Positions 17,779 through 27,412 of a stretch of DNA of 64,000 nt are shown piece after piece. Origin of the DNA: Sphingobacteriaceae bacterium (GTDB lineage Bacteria; Bacteroidota; Bacteroidia; Sphingobacteriales; Sphingobacteriaceae); NCBI GenBank assembly GCA_903642215.1, contig CAHJWG010000001.1, positions 372,001 to 436,000 on the forward strand. Reading direction: 5' to 3'. Every line of letters begins with the position of its first letter. The stretch's first letter is position 1. The translations under genes were made by a program, and so were the position numbers. A model generated the notes under the pieces. It was not told the origin of the DNA and searched no databases. It was given only the letters and a program-made list of their open reading frames with translations.

Positions 17779-19854
17779 ATGTATTCAAAAATTAATCTGT
17801 ACAGCTTCTGTAAACTTATATCACTTATTGCAGCAGTTATCGCTTTGGCTTCAGTTACCGCAAAAGCACAGCAGAAATTAGCTGTTACCGTAATCTCCGC
17901 AATTGATAATCAACCTTCCAACAGTTATTACATCAACAACCGCCTGCCGTTGCAAAAGCAGCATTTTATAAAACTTCCCGTAGGCAGCATCAAAGCCGGC
18001 GGATGGTTAAAAAAAGTGCTGGAACTACAGCGCGACGGGCTGACCGGTAATTTGGGCGAAATCAGCATCTGGCTCAATAAAACAGATAACGCCTGGCTCA
18101 ATAAAGACGGAAAAGGTAAATACGGCTTTGAAGAATTACCTTATTGGCTGAAAGGTTATGCAGATATTGGTTACATGCTAAACGACCCGAAAATGATTAA
18201 AGAGGCGAAGTTTTGGATTGATGCCGTTTTAAATAACCAACGTAAAAATGGTGATTTCGGGCCTGATGTACGGCGAAAAGGAAACCGCGACCTGTGGACG
18301 AATATGCCGATGTTGTGGTGCCTGCAATCTTATTATGAGTTTTCTAAAGATCCTCGCGTAATCCCGTTTATGACGAAATATTTTAAGTACGAATTGTCTG
18401 TACCCGATAATCAGTTTTTAAAAGATTACTGGGAAAACAGCCGCGGCGGCGATAATATGGTTAGTGTTTACTGGCTTTACAACCGAACCGGTGATAAATT
18501 TCTGCTTGATCTTGCTACTAAAATTGATAAAAACACGGCTAACTGGCGGCAAAAAAATGATTTACCAAACTGGCATAACGTTAACATCGCCGAATGTTTT
18601 AGGGAACCGGCCACTTTTTATTTACAAAGCCACGATCAAAAAGACCTGGATGCAACTTACAACGATTTTAAACTGGTGCGTACTATTTATGGCCAGGTTC
18701 CGGGCGGCATGTTTGGTTCTGATGAAAACGCACGAAAGGGTTATGACGATCCGCGGCAGGCGATAGAAACCTGCGGTATGGTAGAACAAATGACTTCCGA
18801 CGAGATGCTGCTGCGGGACACCGGCGACCCGTATTGGGCGGAGAATTGCGAAGACGTAGCTTTCAATACTTTTTCCGCTGCCTTTATGCCCGATTACAGA
18901 TCATTGCGTTACCTCACTGCGCCAAATATGGTGGTGAGCGATAGTAAAAACCATAGTCCGGGTATTGCCAACGAAGGCCCGTTTTTGATGATGAACCCGT
19001 TTAGCAGCCGGTGCTGCCAGCATAATCATGCGGCCGGATGGGTTTATTTTGCCGAAAATAGCTGGATGGCCACACCGGATAACGGCTTGGCAGCAACTTT
19101 ATATACACAGGGGCAGGTGAATGCAAAAGTTGGAAACGGCACGGCTGTCAGCTTAAACGAAACCACGCATTATCCGTTTGAAAACCAGATCAACTTCACT
19201 CTAAATACTAAAAAGTCCGTTAGCTTCCCGCTTTACCTGCGTGTGCCGGCCTGGTGCAAAAATGCTTCCGTAAAAATTAATGGCCGTAAAGTAGATTTTG
19301 ACAGCAGCGAAGGAAGTTATATCCGTTTGAAAAACACCTGGAAAAATGGCGACCAGATAACGCTACAACTGCCAATGGAGCTGCAGGTGCAAAAGTGGAC
19401 GGCAAACAAAAATAGTGTCAGCCTTAATTATGGCCCGCTTACCTTCTCCTTAAAAATAGATGAAAATTATACTGCTAAAAACAGTAAGGCAACCGCTATC
19501 GGCGATTCGGGCTGGCAGCCAAATGCCGATCCGGAAAAATGGCCGTCGTATGAAATCCATCCGGCTTCAGCCTGGAATTACGGGTTGCTGCTAAATGAAC
19601 AACATCCGCAAACTTCTATCGAAATCGTCCGCAAAAAATGGCCTCAAGACAATAATCCTTTCACAAATACCAATGCGCCGATCGAACTGAAAATAAAGGG
19701 CAAGGAGATTCCAAACTGGACGATTGATCAATACGGTTTATGCGGAGTATTGCCGCAAAGTCCGGTAAAAAGCACGCAGCCCACAGCACAACTTACCCTG
19801 GTGCCGATGGGCGGCGCACGTTTGAGGATTTCGGCTTTCCCGGTGATAGATTGA
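17779..19854 (+). CDS. GH127/GH146-type (DUF1680) beta-L-arabinofuranosidase-like enzyme
   Basis: 691 residues with a signal peptide (residues 1-31, ending TAKAQ), so probably periplasmic. An (alpha/alpha)6 catalytic barrel carries AIETCGMVEQMTSDEML near residue 330 and SRCCQHNHAAGWVYF near 410. In the GH127 model enzyme a Glu-x-Cys and a Cys-Cys pair hold Zn2+, with one Cys as nucleophile, and both motifs are present here. The C-terminal third is a beta-sandwich (LRVPAWCKNASVKING). Known members release beta-L-arabinofuranose, but the DUF1680 group is wide, so the sugar is uncertain. It begins a run of three exported enzymes separated by repeat copies. Confidence 0.8.
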   Translation: MYSKINLYSFCKLISLIAAVIALASVTAKAQQKLAVTVISAIDNQPSNSYYINNRLPLQKQHFIKLPVGSIKAGGWLKKVLELQRDGLTGNLGEISIWLNKTDNAWLNKDGKGKYGFEELPYWLKGYADIGYMLNDPKMIKEAKFWIDAVLNNQRKNGDFGPDVRRKGNRDLWTNMPMLWCLQSYYEFSKDPRVIPFMTKYFKYELSVPDNQFLKDYWENSRGGDNMVSVYWLYNRTGDKFLLDLATKIDKNTANWRQKNDLPNWHNVNIAECFREPATFYLQSHDQKDLDATYNDFKLVRTIYGQVPGGMFGSDENARKGYDDPRQAIETCGMVEQMTSDEMLLRDTGDPYWAENCEDVAFNTFSAAFMPDYRSLRYLTAPNMVVSDSKNHSPGIANEGPFLMMNPFSSRCCQHNHAAGWVYFAENSWMATPDNGLAATLYTQGQVNAKVGNGTAVSLNETTHYPFENQINFTLNTKKSVSFPLYLRVPAWCKNASVKINGRKVDFDSSEGSYIRLKNTWKNGDQITLQLPMELQVQKWTANKNSVSLNYGPLTFSLKIDENYTAKNSKATAIGDSGWQPNADPEKWPSYEIHPASAWNYGLLLNEQHPQTSIEIVRKKWPQDNNPFTNTNAPIELKIKGKEIPNWTIDQYGLCGVLPQSPVKSTQPTAQLTLVPMGGARLRISAFPVID

Positions 19855-19864
19855 ATTTTTATAC

Positions 19865-19878
19865 GATAAAAGAAGCAT
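19865..19878 (+). repeat. Dispersed 14-mer, exact single copy
   Basis: Exact copy preceded by TTTTTA plus TAC, placed 10 bp after the stop of the GH127-type gene and 32 bp before the next start. It sits inside what looks like one operon. Confidence 0.85.
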
Positions 19879-19910
19879 CAGCTAAATAATTACTACATCT
19901 TAAAAACACA

Positions 19911-22379
19911 ATGAAGATAAAACTGGCCCTCGTTTCCATCCTCACTTTCCTGTATAATTTCCCCATAAATGCGCAAAGTTTCCGGGCACCGGCCTATCCG
20001 CTCATCAACCACGATCCGTATTTCAGCATCTGGTCTACCACAGATCAACTTGCGGGTTCCACAACCAAACATTGGACCGGCAGTGATCAATCATTAATCG
20101 GGTTGATAAAGGTAGATGGCAAAATTTATAGGTTTTTGGGTGATCAAGAGAAAAGCTATACCACGCTGCTTCCTGCTTCGGATGAGGGAAATTATCAAAC
20201 CAAATTCACGGAAACACAACCTGCTGCCGGCTGGGAAAACCCGCAGTTTAATGCTGGCGGCTGGAAAGACGGCACTGCTCCTTTTGGCGACAATAATTCA
20301 TCAGACAAAACTTACTGGAAAAGTAAAGATATTTGGGTGAGAAGGATTTTCGACCTGCAGCAAACAGATTTCAAAAAAATCTACCTTAAAATCAGTCATG
20401 ATGACAATGTGAAAGTTTATTTAAACGGCGAAAAAGTTTATACCAAAACCGGATGGAACGATAAGTTTGAATATATTGAACTGAACGATGCCATCAAAAA
20501 AAACCTTAAAACCAGCAATAATTTGTTGGCCATACATTGCGAAAATACGGCCGGCGGCGCGCATTTGGATGCAGGTTTAGTTGCAGAACCGATAGAAAAA
20601 GGATCAAAAACAACAATTGATGTGGCCGAACAAACCAATGTTAACATCAACGCTACACAAACCATTTATAATTTTACCTGCGGGAAAATCGGCCTCACGC
20701 TAACTTTTACTTCTCCGCTTTTGCTGAATGATTTGGAACTGATTTCGCGCCCGATTTCTTATATTTCTTACAAAGTGGCAGCGAATGACGGCGGTACGCA
20801 TGATGTTGCGGTTTACTTTGGTACTTCAACAGATTTGGCCGTTAATCTACCAGCGCAAGCAGTTACCACACAAAAATATGCCTCAAATAATTTATCAATT
20901 TTAAAAGCCGGCACCGTTGCGCAGCCTGTTTTGCAAAAAAAGGGCGATAACCTGCGGATTGACTGGGGTTACATGTATGTGGCTGTCCCTCAAAGCTATA
21001 ACAGTAATCAGTACGTTAGCAGTTCTGCGGATGCTATGGAAAGTTTTGGGCAGAAAGAGCCTTCGTCAAACCTAAAAGAAGGTAAACATTTGGTTTTAAA
21101 CACCGTAATTCCGGTTGGGAAAGTGGGCAGCACGCTTAAAGAACAGTTTATAATGCTGGGTTATGATGATTTATCGGCGATCCAGTATTTTGGTAAAGAT
21201 TTAAAAGCCTGGTGGAAACTTGATCCTGCAAAAACCATCGAAAAAGAACTGGCTCTGGCTGCCAAAGATTATAAAGCGATCATCAAAAAATGTGATGATT
21301 TTAACCTCAGTATGCATAAAACGGCCGTTGCCGCAGGTGGCGAAAAATATGCTAAACTTTGCGATTTAGCTTACCGGCAAAGTATTTCGGCACATAAATT
21401 AGTTAAAAGCCCGGCAGGCGAGATACTGTTTTTATCGAAGGAAAACTTTAGTAACGGTTCTATCAACACGGTGGATGTAACTTATCCCTCGGCTCCATTG
21501 TACCTGGCTTATAACCCAAAATTGATGGAAGGAATGCTAAATGGTATTTTCTATTTCAGCGAAAGCGGCAAATACACCAAACCGTTTGCGGCACATGATA
21601 TCGGCACTTATCCGCTGGCTAACGGACAAACTTATGGTGAAGGTATGCCGGTGGAAGAATCCGGTAATATGCTGATTTTAACTGCTGCCATTGCTAAAGC
21701 GGAAGGTAATGCCGATTACGCAAAAAAGCATTGGAAAACGCTGACGACCTGGGTAGAATATCTGAATCAGGAAGGTTTTGATCCGGCCAATCAATTATGC
21801 ACCGATGATTTTGCCGGCCATTTGGCCCGAAATGCCAATCTATCGGTAAAAGCAATTGTTGGGATTGGCTGCTACGCAATGCTTGCCGAAAAATTAGGTT
21901 ATCAATCCATCGCCCAAAAATATCGTAATAGTGCCAAAGAAATGGTTGGTAAATGGATGAATCTGGCTGATGCCGGCGACCATTATGCGTTAACTTTTAA
22001 CGATAAAAATACCTGGAGCGAGAAGTATAACATGGTTTGGGATAAAGTTCTCGGCTTAAAACTCTTCCCAAAATCGGTATATGATAAGGAAATTAAGTTT
22101 TACCTCAGCAAACAAAATGATTATGGTTTGCCTTTGGACAGCCGGAAAAGTTACTCTAAATCTGACTGGATTTTGTGGACGGCCGGGTTAGCTGACAACG
22201 CAAATGATTTTAAAGCTTTTGTTAATCCGATTTATAAGTACGTAATGGAAACGACTTCGCGCGTGCCGTTAAGCGACTGGCATGAAACAACCGACGGCAA
22301 AATGGTGGGTTTCCAGGCCAGAAGCGTGGTTGGCGGTTATTTTATGAAAGTGCTGGAAAACAAGTTTTCCGCGAAATAA
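19911..22379 (+). CDS. Exported glutaminase-like protein (DUF4964/DUF5127/DUF4965/DUF1793 type)
   Basis: 822 residues with a signal peptide ending INAQ near residue 22. The order is: an N-terminal DUF4964-like segment (FRAPAYPLINHDPYFSIWS, TKHWTGSDQSLIGLIKVDG), an inserted jelly-roll carbohydrate-binding-like module (about 95-225, ISHDDNVKVYLNGEKVY and LLAIHCENTAGG), then a DUF5127-like beta domain, and a C-terminal helical DUF4965/DUF1793 region (about 470-820) with DIGTYPLANGQTYGEGMPVEESGNML. Fungal relatives are called glutaminase A, but bacterial ones in polysaccharide loci have (alpha/alpha)6 folds like glycosidases and unknown substrates. The glutaminase name should therefore not be taken literally. 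Confidence 0.8.
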   Translation: MKIKLALVSILTFLYNFPINAQSFRAPAYPLINHDPYFSIWSTTDQLAGSTTKHWTGSDQSLIGLIKVDGKIYRFLGDQEKSYTTLLPASDEGNYQTKFTETQPAAGWENPQFNAGGWKDGTAPFGDNNSSDKTYWKSKDIWVRRIFDLQQTDFKKIYLKISHDDNVKVYLNGEKVYTKTGWNDKFEYIELNDAIKKNLKTSNNLLAIHCENTAGGAHLDAGLVAEPIEKGSKTTIDVAEQTNVNINATQTIYNFTCGKIGLTLTFTSPLLLNDLELISRPISYISYKVAANDGGTHDVAVYFGTSTDLAVNLPAQAVTTQKYASNNLSILKAGTVAQPVLQKKGDNLRIDWGYMYVAVPQSYNSNQYVSSSADAMESFGQKEPSSNLKEGKHLVLNTVIPVGKVGSTLKEQFIMLGYDDLSAIQYFGKDLKAWWKLDPAKTIEKELALAAKDYKAIIKKCDDFNLSMHKTAVAAGGEKYAKLCDLAYRQSISAHKLVKSPAGEILFLSKENFSNGSINTVDVTYPSAPLYLAYNPKLMEGMLNGIFYFSESGKYTKPFAAHDIGTYPLANGQTYGEGMPVEESGNMLILTAAIAKAEGNADYAKKHWKTLTTWVEYLNQEGFDPANQLCTDDFAGHLARNANLSVKAIVGIGCYAMLAEKLGYQSIAQKYRNSAKEMVGKWMNLADAGDHYALTFNDKNTWSEKYNMVWDKVLGLKLFPKSVYDKEIKFYLSKQNDYGLPLDSRKSYSKSDWILWTAGLADNANDFKAFVNPIYKYVMETTSRVPLSDWHETTDGKMVGFQARSVVGGYFMKVLENKFSAK

Positions 22380-22397
22380 TAACACCAGTTTTTAGTC

Positions 22398-22411
22398 GAT
22401 AAAAGAAGCAT
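22398..22411 (+). repeat. Dispersed 14-mer, exact single copy
   Basis: Exact copy preceded by TTTTTA plus GTC, between two co-directional genes only 60 bp apart. It is not part of an inverted pair. Confidence 0.85.
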
Positions 22412-22439
22412 ATCATTACAGGGTTTAAAGCAATCACAG

Positions 22440-23510
22440 ATGTACGTTAAAATTAAATTATCCGTTGCAGCATTTTTTGTGCTGTTTAGTTTACAGCTTT
22501 CCGCTCAGAAAAAAACAGTAAGGCCGGTTTGGACAGCCCAAAAAGCAAACTCCTGGTATGCGCAGCATAAATGGCTGGTTGGCAGTGATTTTATACCAAG
22601 TACGGCCATTAACCAGTTGGAAATGTGGCAAGCGGATACCTTTGACCCAAAAACTATCGATACAGAATTAGGCTATGCGCAAGGAATCGGCATGAATGTG
22701 ATGCGTGTTTTTTTACATCATCTGGCGTGGAAAGAAGACCCGGAAGGATTCAAAAAACGCATGGATCAGTATTTAACCATTTCCAATAAGCACGGCATTT
22801 TAACGATGTTCGTGTTTTTTGATGATTGCTGGAACAAAGAACCTAAAACTGGCAAACAGCCGGAGCCAAAAACAGGTATCCACAATTCCGGCTGGATGCA
22901 GGATCCAGGTCAGCCGGCTTCAGAAAACGCGGCAAATTTTCCTGTTTTAGAAAAATATGTAAAAGACGTAATGACCCATTTTAAAAATGATAAGCGCATT
23001 TTGCTTTGGGATTTGTATAACGAGCCCGGTAATTCCGGCAAAATCAACAAATCTTTGCCGTTACTAAAACACGTTTTTGAATGGGCAAAAACGGTAAACC
23101 CAACGCAGCCCATCAGTGCAGGCATTTGGAACTGGACGTTTGAAACCTTGAATACTTATCAGATTGCTCATTCAGACGTGATCACTTATCATGATTACAC
23201 GCCCGAACCGGATCATCTCAAAACTGTACAATTTTTAAAGATGTTGGGCCGGCCGCTCATTTGTACCGAATACATGGCGCGCCCACGCAACAGTCTGTTC
23301 AGCACTGTTTTACCTATGTTGAAAAAGGAAAATGTGGGTGCAATTAATTGGGGATTTGTATCCGGGAAAACCAACACCATCTATGCCTGGGACACACCGA
23401 TACCTGATGGCAGCGAACCCAAATTATGGTTCCATGATATTTTCCACAAAGACGGCACGCCTTATAAATCCGAAGAAACTCAACTGATAAAAAGCCTGAC
23501 GAGTAAATAA
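22440..23510 (+). CDS. Exported GH5-like cellulase-fold glycoside hydrolase
   Basis: 356 residues with a signal peptide (cleavage near residue 23, LQLSAQ). It is a TIM-barrel enzyme of clan GH-A: the strand-4 motif LWDLYNEPGN places the acid/base Glu at 195, and the strand-7 motif LICTEYMARP places the nucleophile Glu at 277. MNVMRVFLHHLAW (near 85-97) and ITYHDYTPEP (near 248-257) are typical inner strands. Relatives are often annotated as 1,4-beta-xylanase or cellulase, but the subfamily, and so the substrate, is not certain. It is the last gene of the run GH127-type, DUF4965, GH5-like and is closed by the hairpin at 23551-23594. Confidence 0.8.
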   Translation: MYVKIKLSVAAFFVLFSLQLSAQKKTVRPVWTAQKANSWYAQHKWLVGSDFIPSTAINQLEMWQADTFDPKTIDTELGYAQGIGMNVMRVFLHHLAWKEDPEGFKKRMDQYLTISNKHGILTMFVFFDDCWNKEPKTGKQPEPKTGIHNSGWMQDPGQPASENAANFPVLEKYVKDVMTHFKNDKRILLWDLYNEPGNSGKINKSLPLLKHVFEWAKTVNPTQPISAGIWNWTFETLNTYQIAHSDVITYHDYTPEPDHLKTVQFLKMLGRPLICTEYMARPRNSLFSTVLPMLKKENVGAINWGFVSGKTNTIYAWDTPIPDGSEPKLWFHDIFHKDGTPYKSEETQLIKSLTSK

Positions 23511-23550
23511 AACACCGTTTTTGATGGTTTAAAATTTAAGTTGAGTATTG

Positions 23551-23594
23551 ATGCTTCTTTTATCACCCTAAAATTAGGTTGATAAAAGAAGCAT
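23551..23594. terminator. 44-bp near-perfect palindrome from two exact repeat copies
   Basis: An exact reverse copy (23551-23564) and an exact forward copy (23581-23594) are so close that the whole 44 bp is a near-perfect palindrome (20 of 22 positions pair). It lies between convergent genes, 40 bp after the GH5-like stop and 6 bp from the stop of the VCBS gene, so a bidirectional terminator is likely. Confidence 0.8.
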
Positions 23595-23599
23595 TGCTG

Positions 23600-26500
23600 T
23601 TATTTAACTTTTCGTTTTACGCCTTTATAATCTGTAATAACCACTGATTTTACATTCGGTTCCAACTCCAGTTTTCTGGATGATTGTGATAGATAAGTTG
23701 AGCCGTAATAAAACTCCAAATGCTTTTTCTGATTGTTGTTGTACACAATATCAGCATAAAAGTCTGTCGGTTTTAAGCTGATAAAAGAAGCATTGGGTTT
23801 CATCTTCGTTAAACTAAAAACTTTCAAACTATCCTGGTTTTGCGTGGCTACAAACAATTCACGGCCGTTACCAGCCCGGATGGTTGCTAACGCTTTGCCA
23901 TCTCCGTTTACAAAAAACCCGCTGCCGGCAATTGTTTTGCTGCTAAAACCGCCTTTACCGTTTCCCTTTAAATATAAACCCATAAAAGCATCGTGCCTGC
24001 CGGTAAAAGGTTCCATCCCGAAATCGTTTCCAACCATTAATAAATCTAAAACACCATCATTATCAAAATCTTTAGCTACCATGCCGTAAACCGGAGCCAT
24101 TTGAGCTTCTGCCGGCATTGCACTAATTGAAAACCGGCCGTTGCCTTTGTTTTCGATAAAACTCGTGTTCATATCCGTTGCTTTAAGAATTACCGCATTT
24201 TGCCGGTCCTGCTTACTCCACAAATCGTCCATCGTTGCCCGGCCAAAACCTTTATAAGTCGGATATTTTTTTCGGGTGGAAATTACCTGGCTGATCAAAT
24301 CATCCCGGGTATGCATCGGGAATGGTTTTGCCGTACCGTCTTCTGCTTTCATATAGCAAAAAATCATGGCATCAAACGAACCGTTATTATCAACGTCCTT
24401 TCCCAAAATCGTCATCGGTTCTGCAAAAGAGGCTTTGTAATTAGAGTTTTGGCCGAGGTTACCGGCGATATAATCCGTTTTGCCATCATTGTTAAAATCG
24501 CCGGCTACCAAACTGTTCCACCAGCCGGTATGTTGTTCGATACCGGAATTTATTTTGATAAAACCATGCCCGTTATTTTTGAAAAACGTAACCGGCATCC
24601 ATTCTCCGGCAACCACTAAATCAACCAGTCCGTCATTATCAAAATCCGACCACAAAGCATCTGTAACCATGCCCGGACGTTGCAAATCGGCACAAAGTGC
24701 TTTGGTTACATCTGTAAATTTACCGCCGTCGTTCCGCAACAAATGACTGTTCGGAGCCGAAGGATAAGCCCCCGAAACAGACCGGCCGCCAACAAAAAGA
24801 TCCAAATCGCCATCGCGGTCAAAATCTGCAGCTCGAACGCAGGAACCATTATCATATTCAATAGGAAGCGCGGCAAAATTTCGTTCAAACTGCCCTTTTT
24901 TGTTGTTGATATACAACCGGTCCTGCGCCGAAGTATGCTCTTTTGGAAACTCATAACTACCGCTCACGATATATAAATCGAGGAAACCATCGTTGTTGGC
25001 ATCAAACAAAAGTGCGCCCATATCCTCTTCTTCTTTGGCATCTTCGTGTAAAAACCGTTTCACGTCAGGCGTAAACTTTCCGTTTTTATCCTGCATAAAA
25101 AAAGTACCCTTAATTCCTGCCGCGCCGCCAATAAAGAAATCATCAAAACCGTTATTATCGATATCGCCAACGGCAATACACGGGCCGTACTGGCTTAATT
25201 TATGCGGCAAAGTAGGCTGGATATTATAGTCGATAGCATCCTTTTCTTCATGTTTAAAATTAATCCCTGCTTGTTTGGCTACTGATTGAAAAGCCGGAAT
25301 TTCTTTTGATGGAATATTTGGTTCTACAAAACCGGTACTGTTTTTATAGGCAATTTTTAAGGTTTGATCTGCTTTGATTTGTGTTAGTAATTGCGTTTTC
25401 CCATCCGGCCATCTTATCCTTAAAGAATCAATTTTAGTTATCTCTCCCAAACCAAAATGTGCTTTGGCATCATCGGTGGATAAATAACCACGACAAGGCT
25501 GCTGATCATAAAACTGCTGCTTGCCGTTGTAATAAATCCGGATCGTAGCACCGGTGCCGCCCGGATTTTTATCTGTTCCCTGCAAAGCAACCGTTAAATA
25601 ATGATGGTTTTTTGCCGCATTCTTTTTATCGTTTAAGGTATTTTGGTAGATAAAAGCAGGTTCATCAATGTTGTTGATAACCAGGTCGAGGTCGCCGTCG
25701 TTATCCAAATCAGCGTAAACGCCGCCCGTAGAAAAAGCAGGTTTGGTAATTCCCCAGGCCGAAGTTTTATTTTTAAATGTGTAGCCGCCGGCATTTTGAT
25801 AGGCGTAACTAATGGTTTTAACCACCGGAAATGAATCGGCACTGGCCAGAGAAGTATTTTCTTTAACCGACCGGCCCTGGTTGTTGCTGTAAAGTGCATG
25901 ATCCAAATCGGTTACATCCCGCGGATAACCGTTGGTGATGAACATATCCCGGAAGCCATCATTATCAAAGTCTGCTACCAGCGGTGTCCAGCTCCAATCA
26001 GTTTGATAAATGCCTGCCTGATAAGCTACTTCACTAAACTGCGGATGGCCGAGCGGCGTTTTACCCTGATTAAGTTGCAGCACATTGCGGATATACTGAT
26101 GCTCGTAATTATATTTTTTATTATCGATGTAAGTGATGTAATTATCGCCCATCAGCATGGTTTTTTTACGGAGATTTTCTTCGGGAAGCATTTCCAATGA
26201 GACCAGATCCGGCATGCCGTCATTGTTAATATCTGCCATATCAGAACCCATAACCGACCAGCCGGTATGTTTAAAATATTCTCCGGCCCGGTTTGTAAAA
26301 GTTCCGTTTTTGTTGTTGATGTACAAAAGATCGTTGGAAATAAAATCATTTCCCACATAAATATCCGGCCAGCCATCATTGTTAATATCTGTAACCGCAA
26401 CAGAATTACCGAAACCTTCCATTAAAATCCCGGCTTCTTTTGTAACATTGGTAAACGTGTTATTGCCGTTATTGCGGTACAAATGATCATTATTAACTGC

Positions 26501-27157
26501 CGTTCCATCACTTATTTTCGGGCGATAAGCAACTGGCGTTCCTTTGTCAAGTACGTTAGTAAGCACATAAACATCCAGCAAACCATCATGATTATAATCA
26601 AAAAAAATAGCTTGCGTGCTGTATCCGTTATCATCCAAACCATAACTTCTGGCTGATTCTTTAAAAGTCGGAACACCGTTTTTATTCAATTTTTGATTGA
26701 TAAACAACAAGTTATGCCGCCGATTTGAATTACTGTTGAAAGAAGCACAAACATAAATATCCGGCCAGCCATCCGCATTAATATCAACCACAGAAACACC
26801 TGCGCACCATTTGCCTTCTCCGCCAACAGCAGCGGCATCGGTAATATCCTGAAATTTTAAATCACCTTTATTTAAATACAATTTATTGGAAACCATGTTG
26901 CCCGCAAAGTAAATATCCGGCAAACCGTCCCGGTTAAAATCGCCGATGCCAACACCGGCACCATTATACAAATAAGGATGGTTTAAAATATTTAAACTGT
27001 CGCTTTCGGTAATGGTATTTTCAAAATTAACACCCGTTTCGGAAGCTGGCAGCAATTTAAAAAGTGTATTAGACTGATCTTTTTTGGTACAGGAAACAAG
27101 TAAAAAAATAGCCGGTAAAAGAAGTAGTTTAAACTGCACACGAAGGGGATTTAACAT
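23600..27157 (-). CDS. Large VCBS/FG-GAP repeat lipoprotein with ASPIC/UnbV domain (CRTAC1-like)
   Basis: 1185 residues. The lipoprotein signal LLLPAIFLLVSCTKKD puts the lipidated Cys at 23. Many FG-GAP/VCBS calcium-binding repeats follow (GIGDFNRDGLPDIYFAGN, VVDINADGWPDIYV, ADLDNDGDLDLVINN), with an ASPIC/UnbV module near residues 535-580 (GLGEITKIDSLRIRWPDGKTQ) between two propeller halves. Proteins like this are surface-exposed and common beside SusCD systems. They are presumed to bind carbohydrates or proteins; no enzymatic motif is visible. It points against the preceding locus. Two repeat copies lie in its coding sequence, one exact near the C-terminus and one degenerate in the signal peptide. 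Confidence 0.85.
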   Translation of the reverse strand: MLNPLRVQFKLLLLPAIFLLVSCTKKDQSNTLFKLLPASETGVNFENTITESDSLNILNHPYLYNGAGVGIGDFNRDGLPDIYFAGNMVSNKLYLNKGDLKFQDITDAAAVGGEGKWCAGVSVVDINADGWPDIYVCASFNSNSNRRHNLLFINQKLNKNGVPTFKESARSYGLDDNGYSTQAIFFDYNHDGLLDVYVLTNVLDKGTPVAYRPKISDGTAVNNDHLYRNNGNNTFTNVTKEAGILMEGFGNSVAVTDINNDGWPDIYVGNDFISNDLLYINNKNGTFTNRAGEYFKHTGWSVMGSDMADINNDGMPDLVSLEMLPEENLRKKTMLMGDNYITYIDNKKYNYEHQYIRNVLQLNQGKTPLGHPQFSEVAYQAGIYQTDWSWTPLVADFDNDGFRDMFITNGYPRDVTDLDHALYSNNQGRSVKENTSLASADSFPVVKTISYAYQNAGGYTFKNKTSAWGITKPAFSTGGVYADLDNDGDLDLVINNIDEPAFIYQNTLNDKKNAAKNHHYLTVALQGTDKNPGGTGATIRIYYNGKQQFYDQQPCRGYLSTDDAKAHFGLGEITKIDSLRIRWPDGKTQLLTQIKADQTLKIAYKNSTGFVEPNIPSKEIPAFQSVAKQAGINFKHEEKDAIDYNIQPTLPHKLSQYGPCIAVGDIDNNGFDDFFIGGAAGIKGTFFMQDKNGKFTPDVKRFLHEDAKEEEDMGALLFDANNDGFLDLYIVSGSYEFPKEHTSAQDRLYINNKKGQFERNFAALPIEYDNGSCVRAADFDRDGDLDLFVGGRSVSGAYPSAPNSHLLRNDGGKFTDVTKALCADLQRPGMVTDALWSDFDNDGLVDLVVAGEWMPVTFFKNNGHGFIKINSGIEQHTGWWNSLVAGDFNNDGKTDYIAGNLGQNSNYKASFAEPMTILGKDVDNNGSFDAMIFCYMKAEDGTAKPFPMHTRDDLISQVISTRKKYPTYKGFGRATMDDLWSKQDRQNAVILKATDMNTSFIENKGNGRFSISAMPAEAQMAPVYGMVAKDFDNDGVLDLLMVGNDFGMEPFTGRHDAFMGLYLKGNGKGGFSSKTIAGSGFFVNGDGKALATIRAGNGRELFVATQNQDSLKVFSLTKMKPNASFISLKPTDFYADIVYNNNQKKHLEFYYGSTYLSQSSRKLELEPNVKSVVITDYKGVKRKVK
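23780..23793 (+). repeat. Dispersed 14-mer, exact copy inside the VCBS gene
   Basis: Exact core with TTTTA upstream, translated on the minus strand as NASFISL near the C-terminus, in a loop between beta strands. It is one of three coding copies read in the same NASFI/DASFI frame (the others are at 29891 and 33830). Confidence 0.8.
27114..27127 (+). repeat. Degenerate repeat copy in a signal-peptide region
   Basis: GGTAAAAGAAGTAG, three mismatches, translated on the minus strand as LLLLP in the lipoprotein signal of the VCBS protein. It is weak alone but joins several signal-peptide copies elsewhere. Confidence 0.3.
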
Positions 27158-27350
27158 GATTTGCCAAAAACTTTTATAATATATGGCTTACGCCGGATTT
27201 AAGGTTTATATTAAATTTTGAACAGCGAATGCTGCTTTGATTGTAGTAAAGAAAGAAGAATTTTAAAATTAAACTTCTTCAAATTCTATCAAAATCTCTT
27301 CAAATCGTATCGCGGAAGTTAACAACGCAAAGGAATTATTTATTATCCGT

Positions 27351-27358
27351 TAAATTTG
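27351..27358 (+). promoter_or_regulatory. Candidate -7 promoter element of the haloperoxidase-like gene
   Basis: TAAATTTG is an exact match to TAnnTTTG. Transcription would start near 27363, giving a 50-nt leader to the ATG at 27413. No clear -33 TTTG is visible, so the call is tentative. Confidence 0.35.
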
Positions 27359-27412
27359 ATTGGTGCTTATCCAACAGCAATTAACCCTAAAATTAAATTC
27401 TATTACTGCTTT

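Noticed and set aside
19911..22379. Calling the DUF4965 protein a true glutaminase
   Set aside because: The name comes from fungal relatives; context and modules suggest carbohydrate work, so only a glutaminase-like label is given.
26427..26440. GGCTTCTTTTGTAA in the VCBS gene as another repeat copy
   Set aside because: Too many mismatches, and the encoded VTKEAG fits normal protein sequence.
27229..27242. ATGCTGCTTTGATT as a GCAG-type copy
   Set aside because: At least two mismatches and no TAAAAA tract on the expected side; left out of the count.
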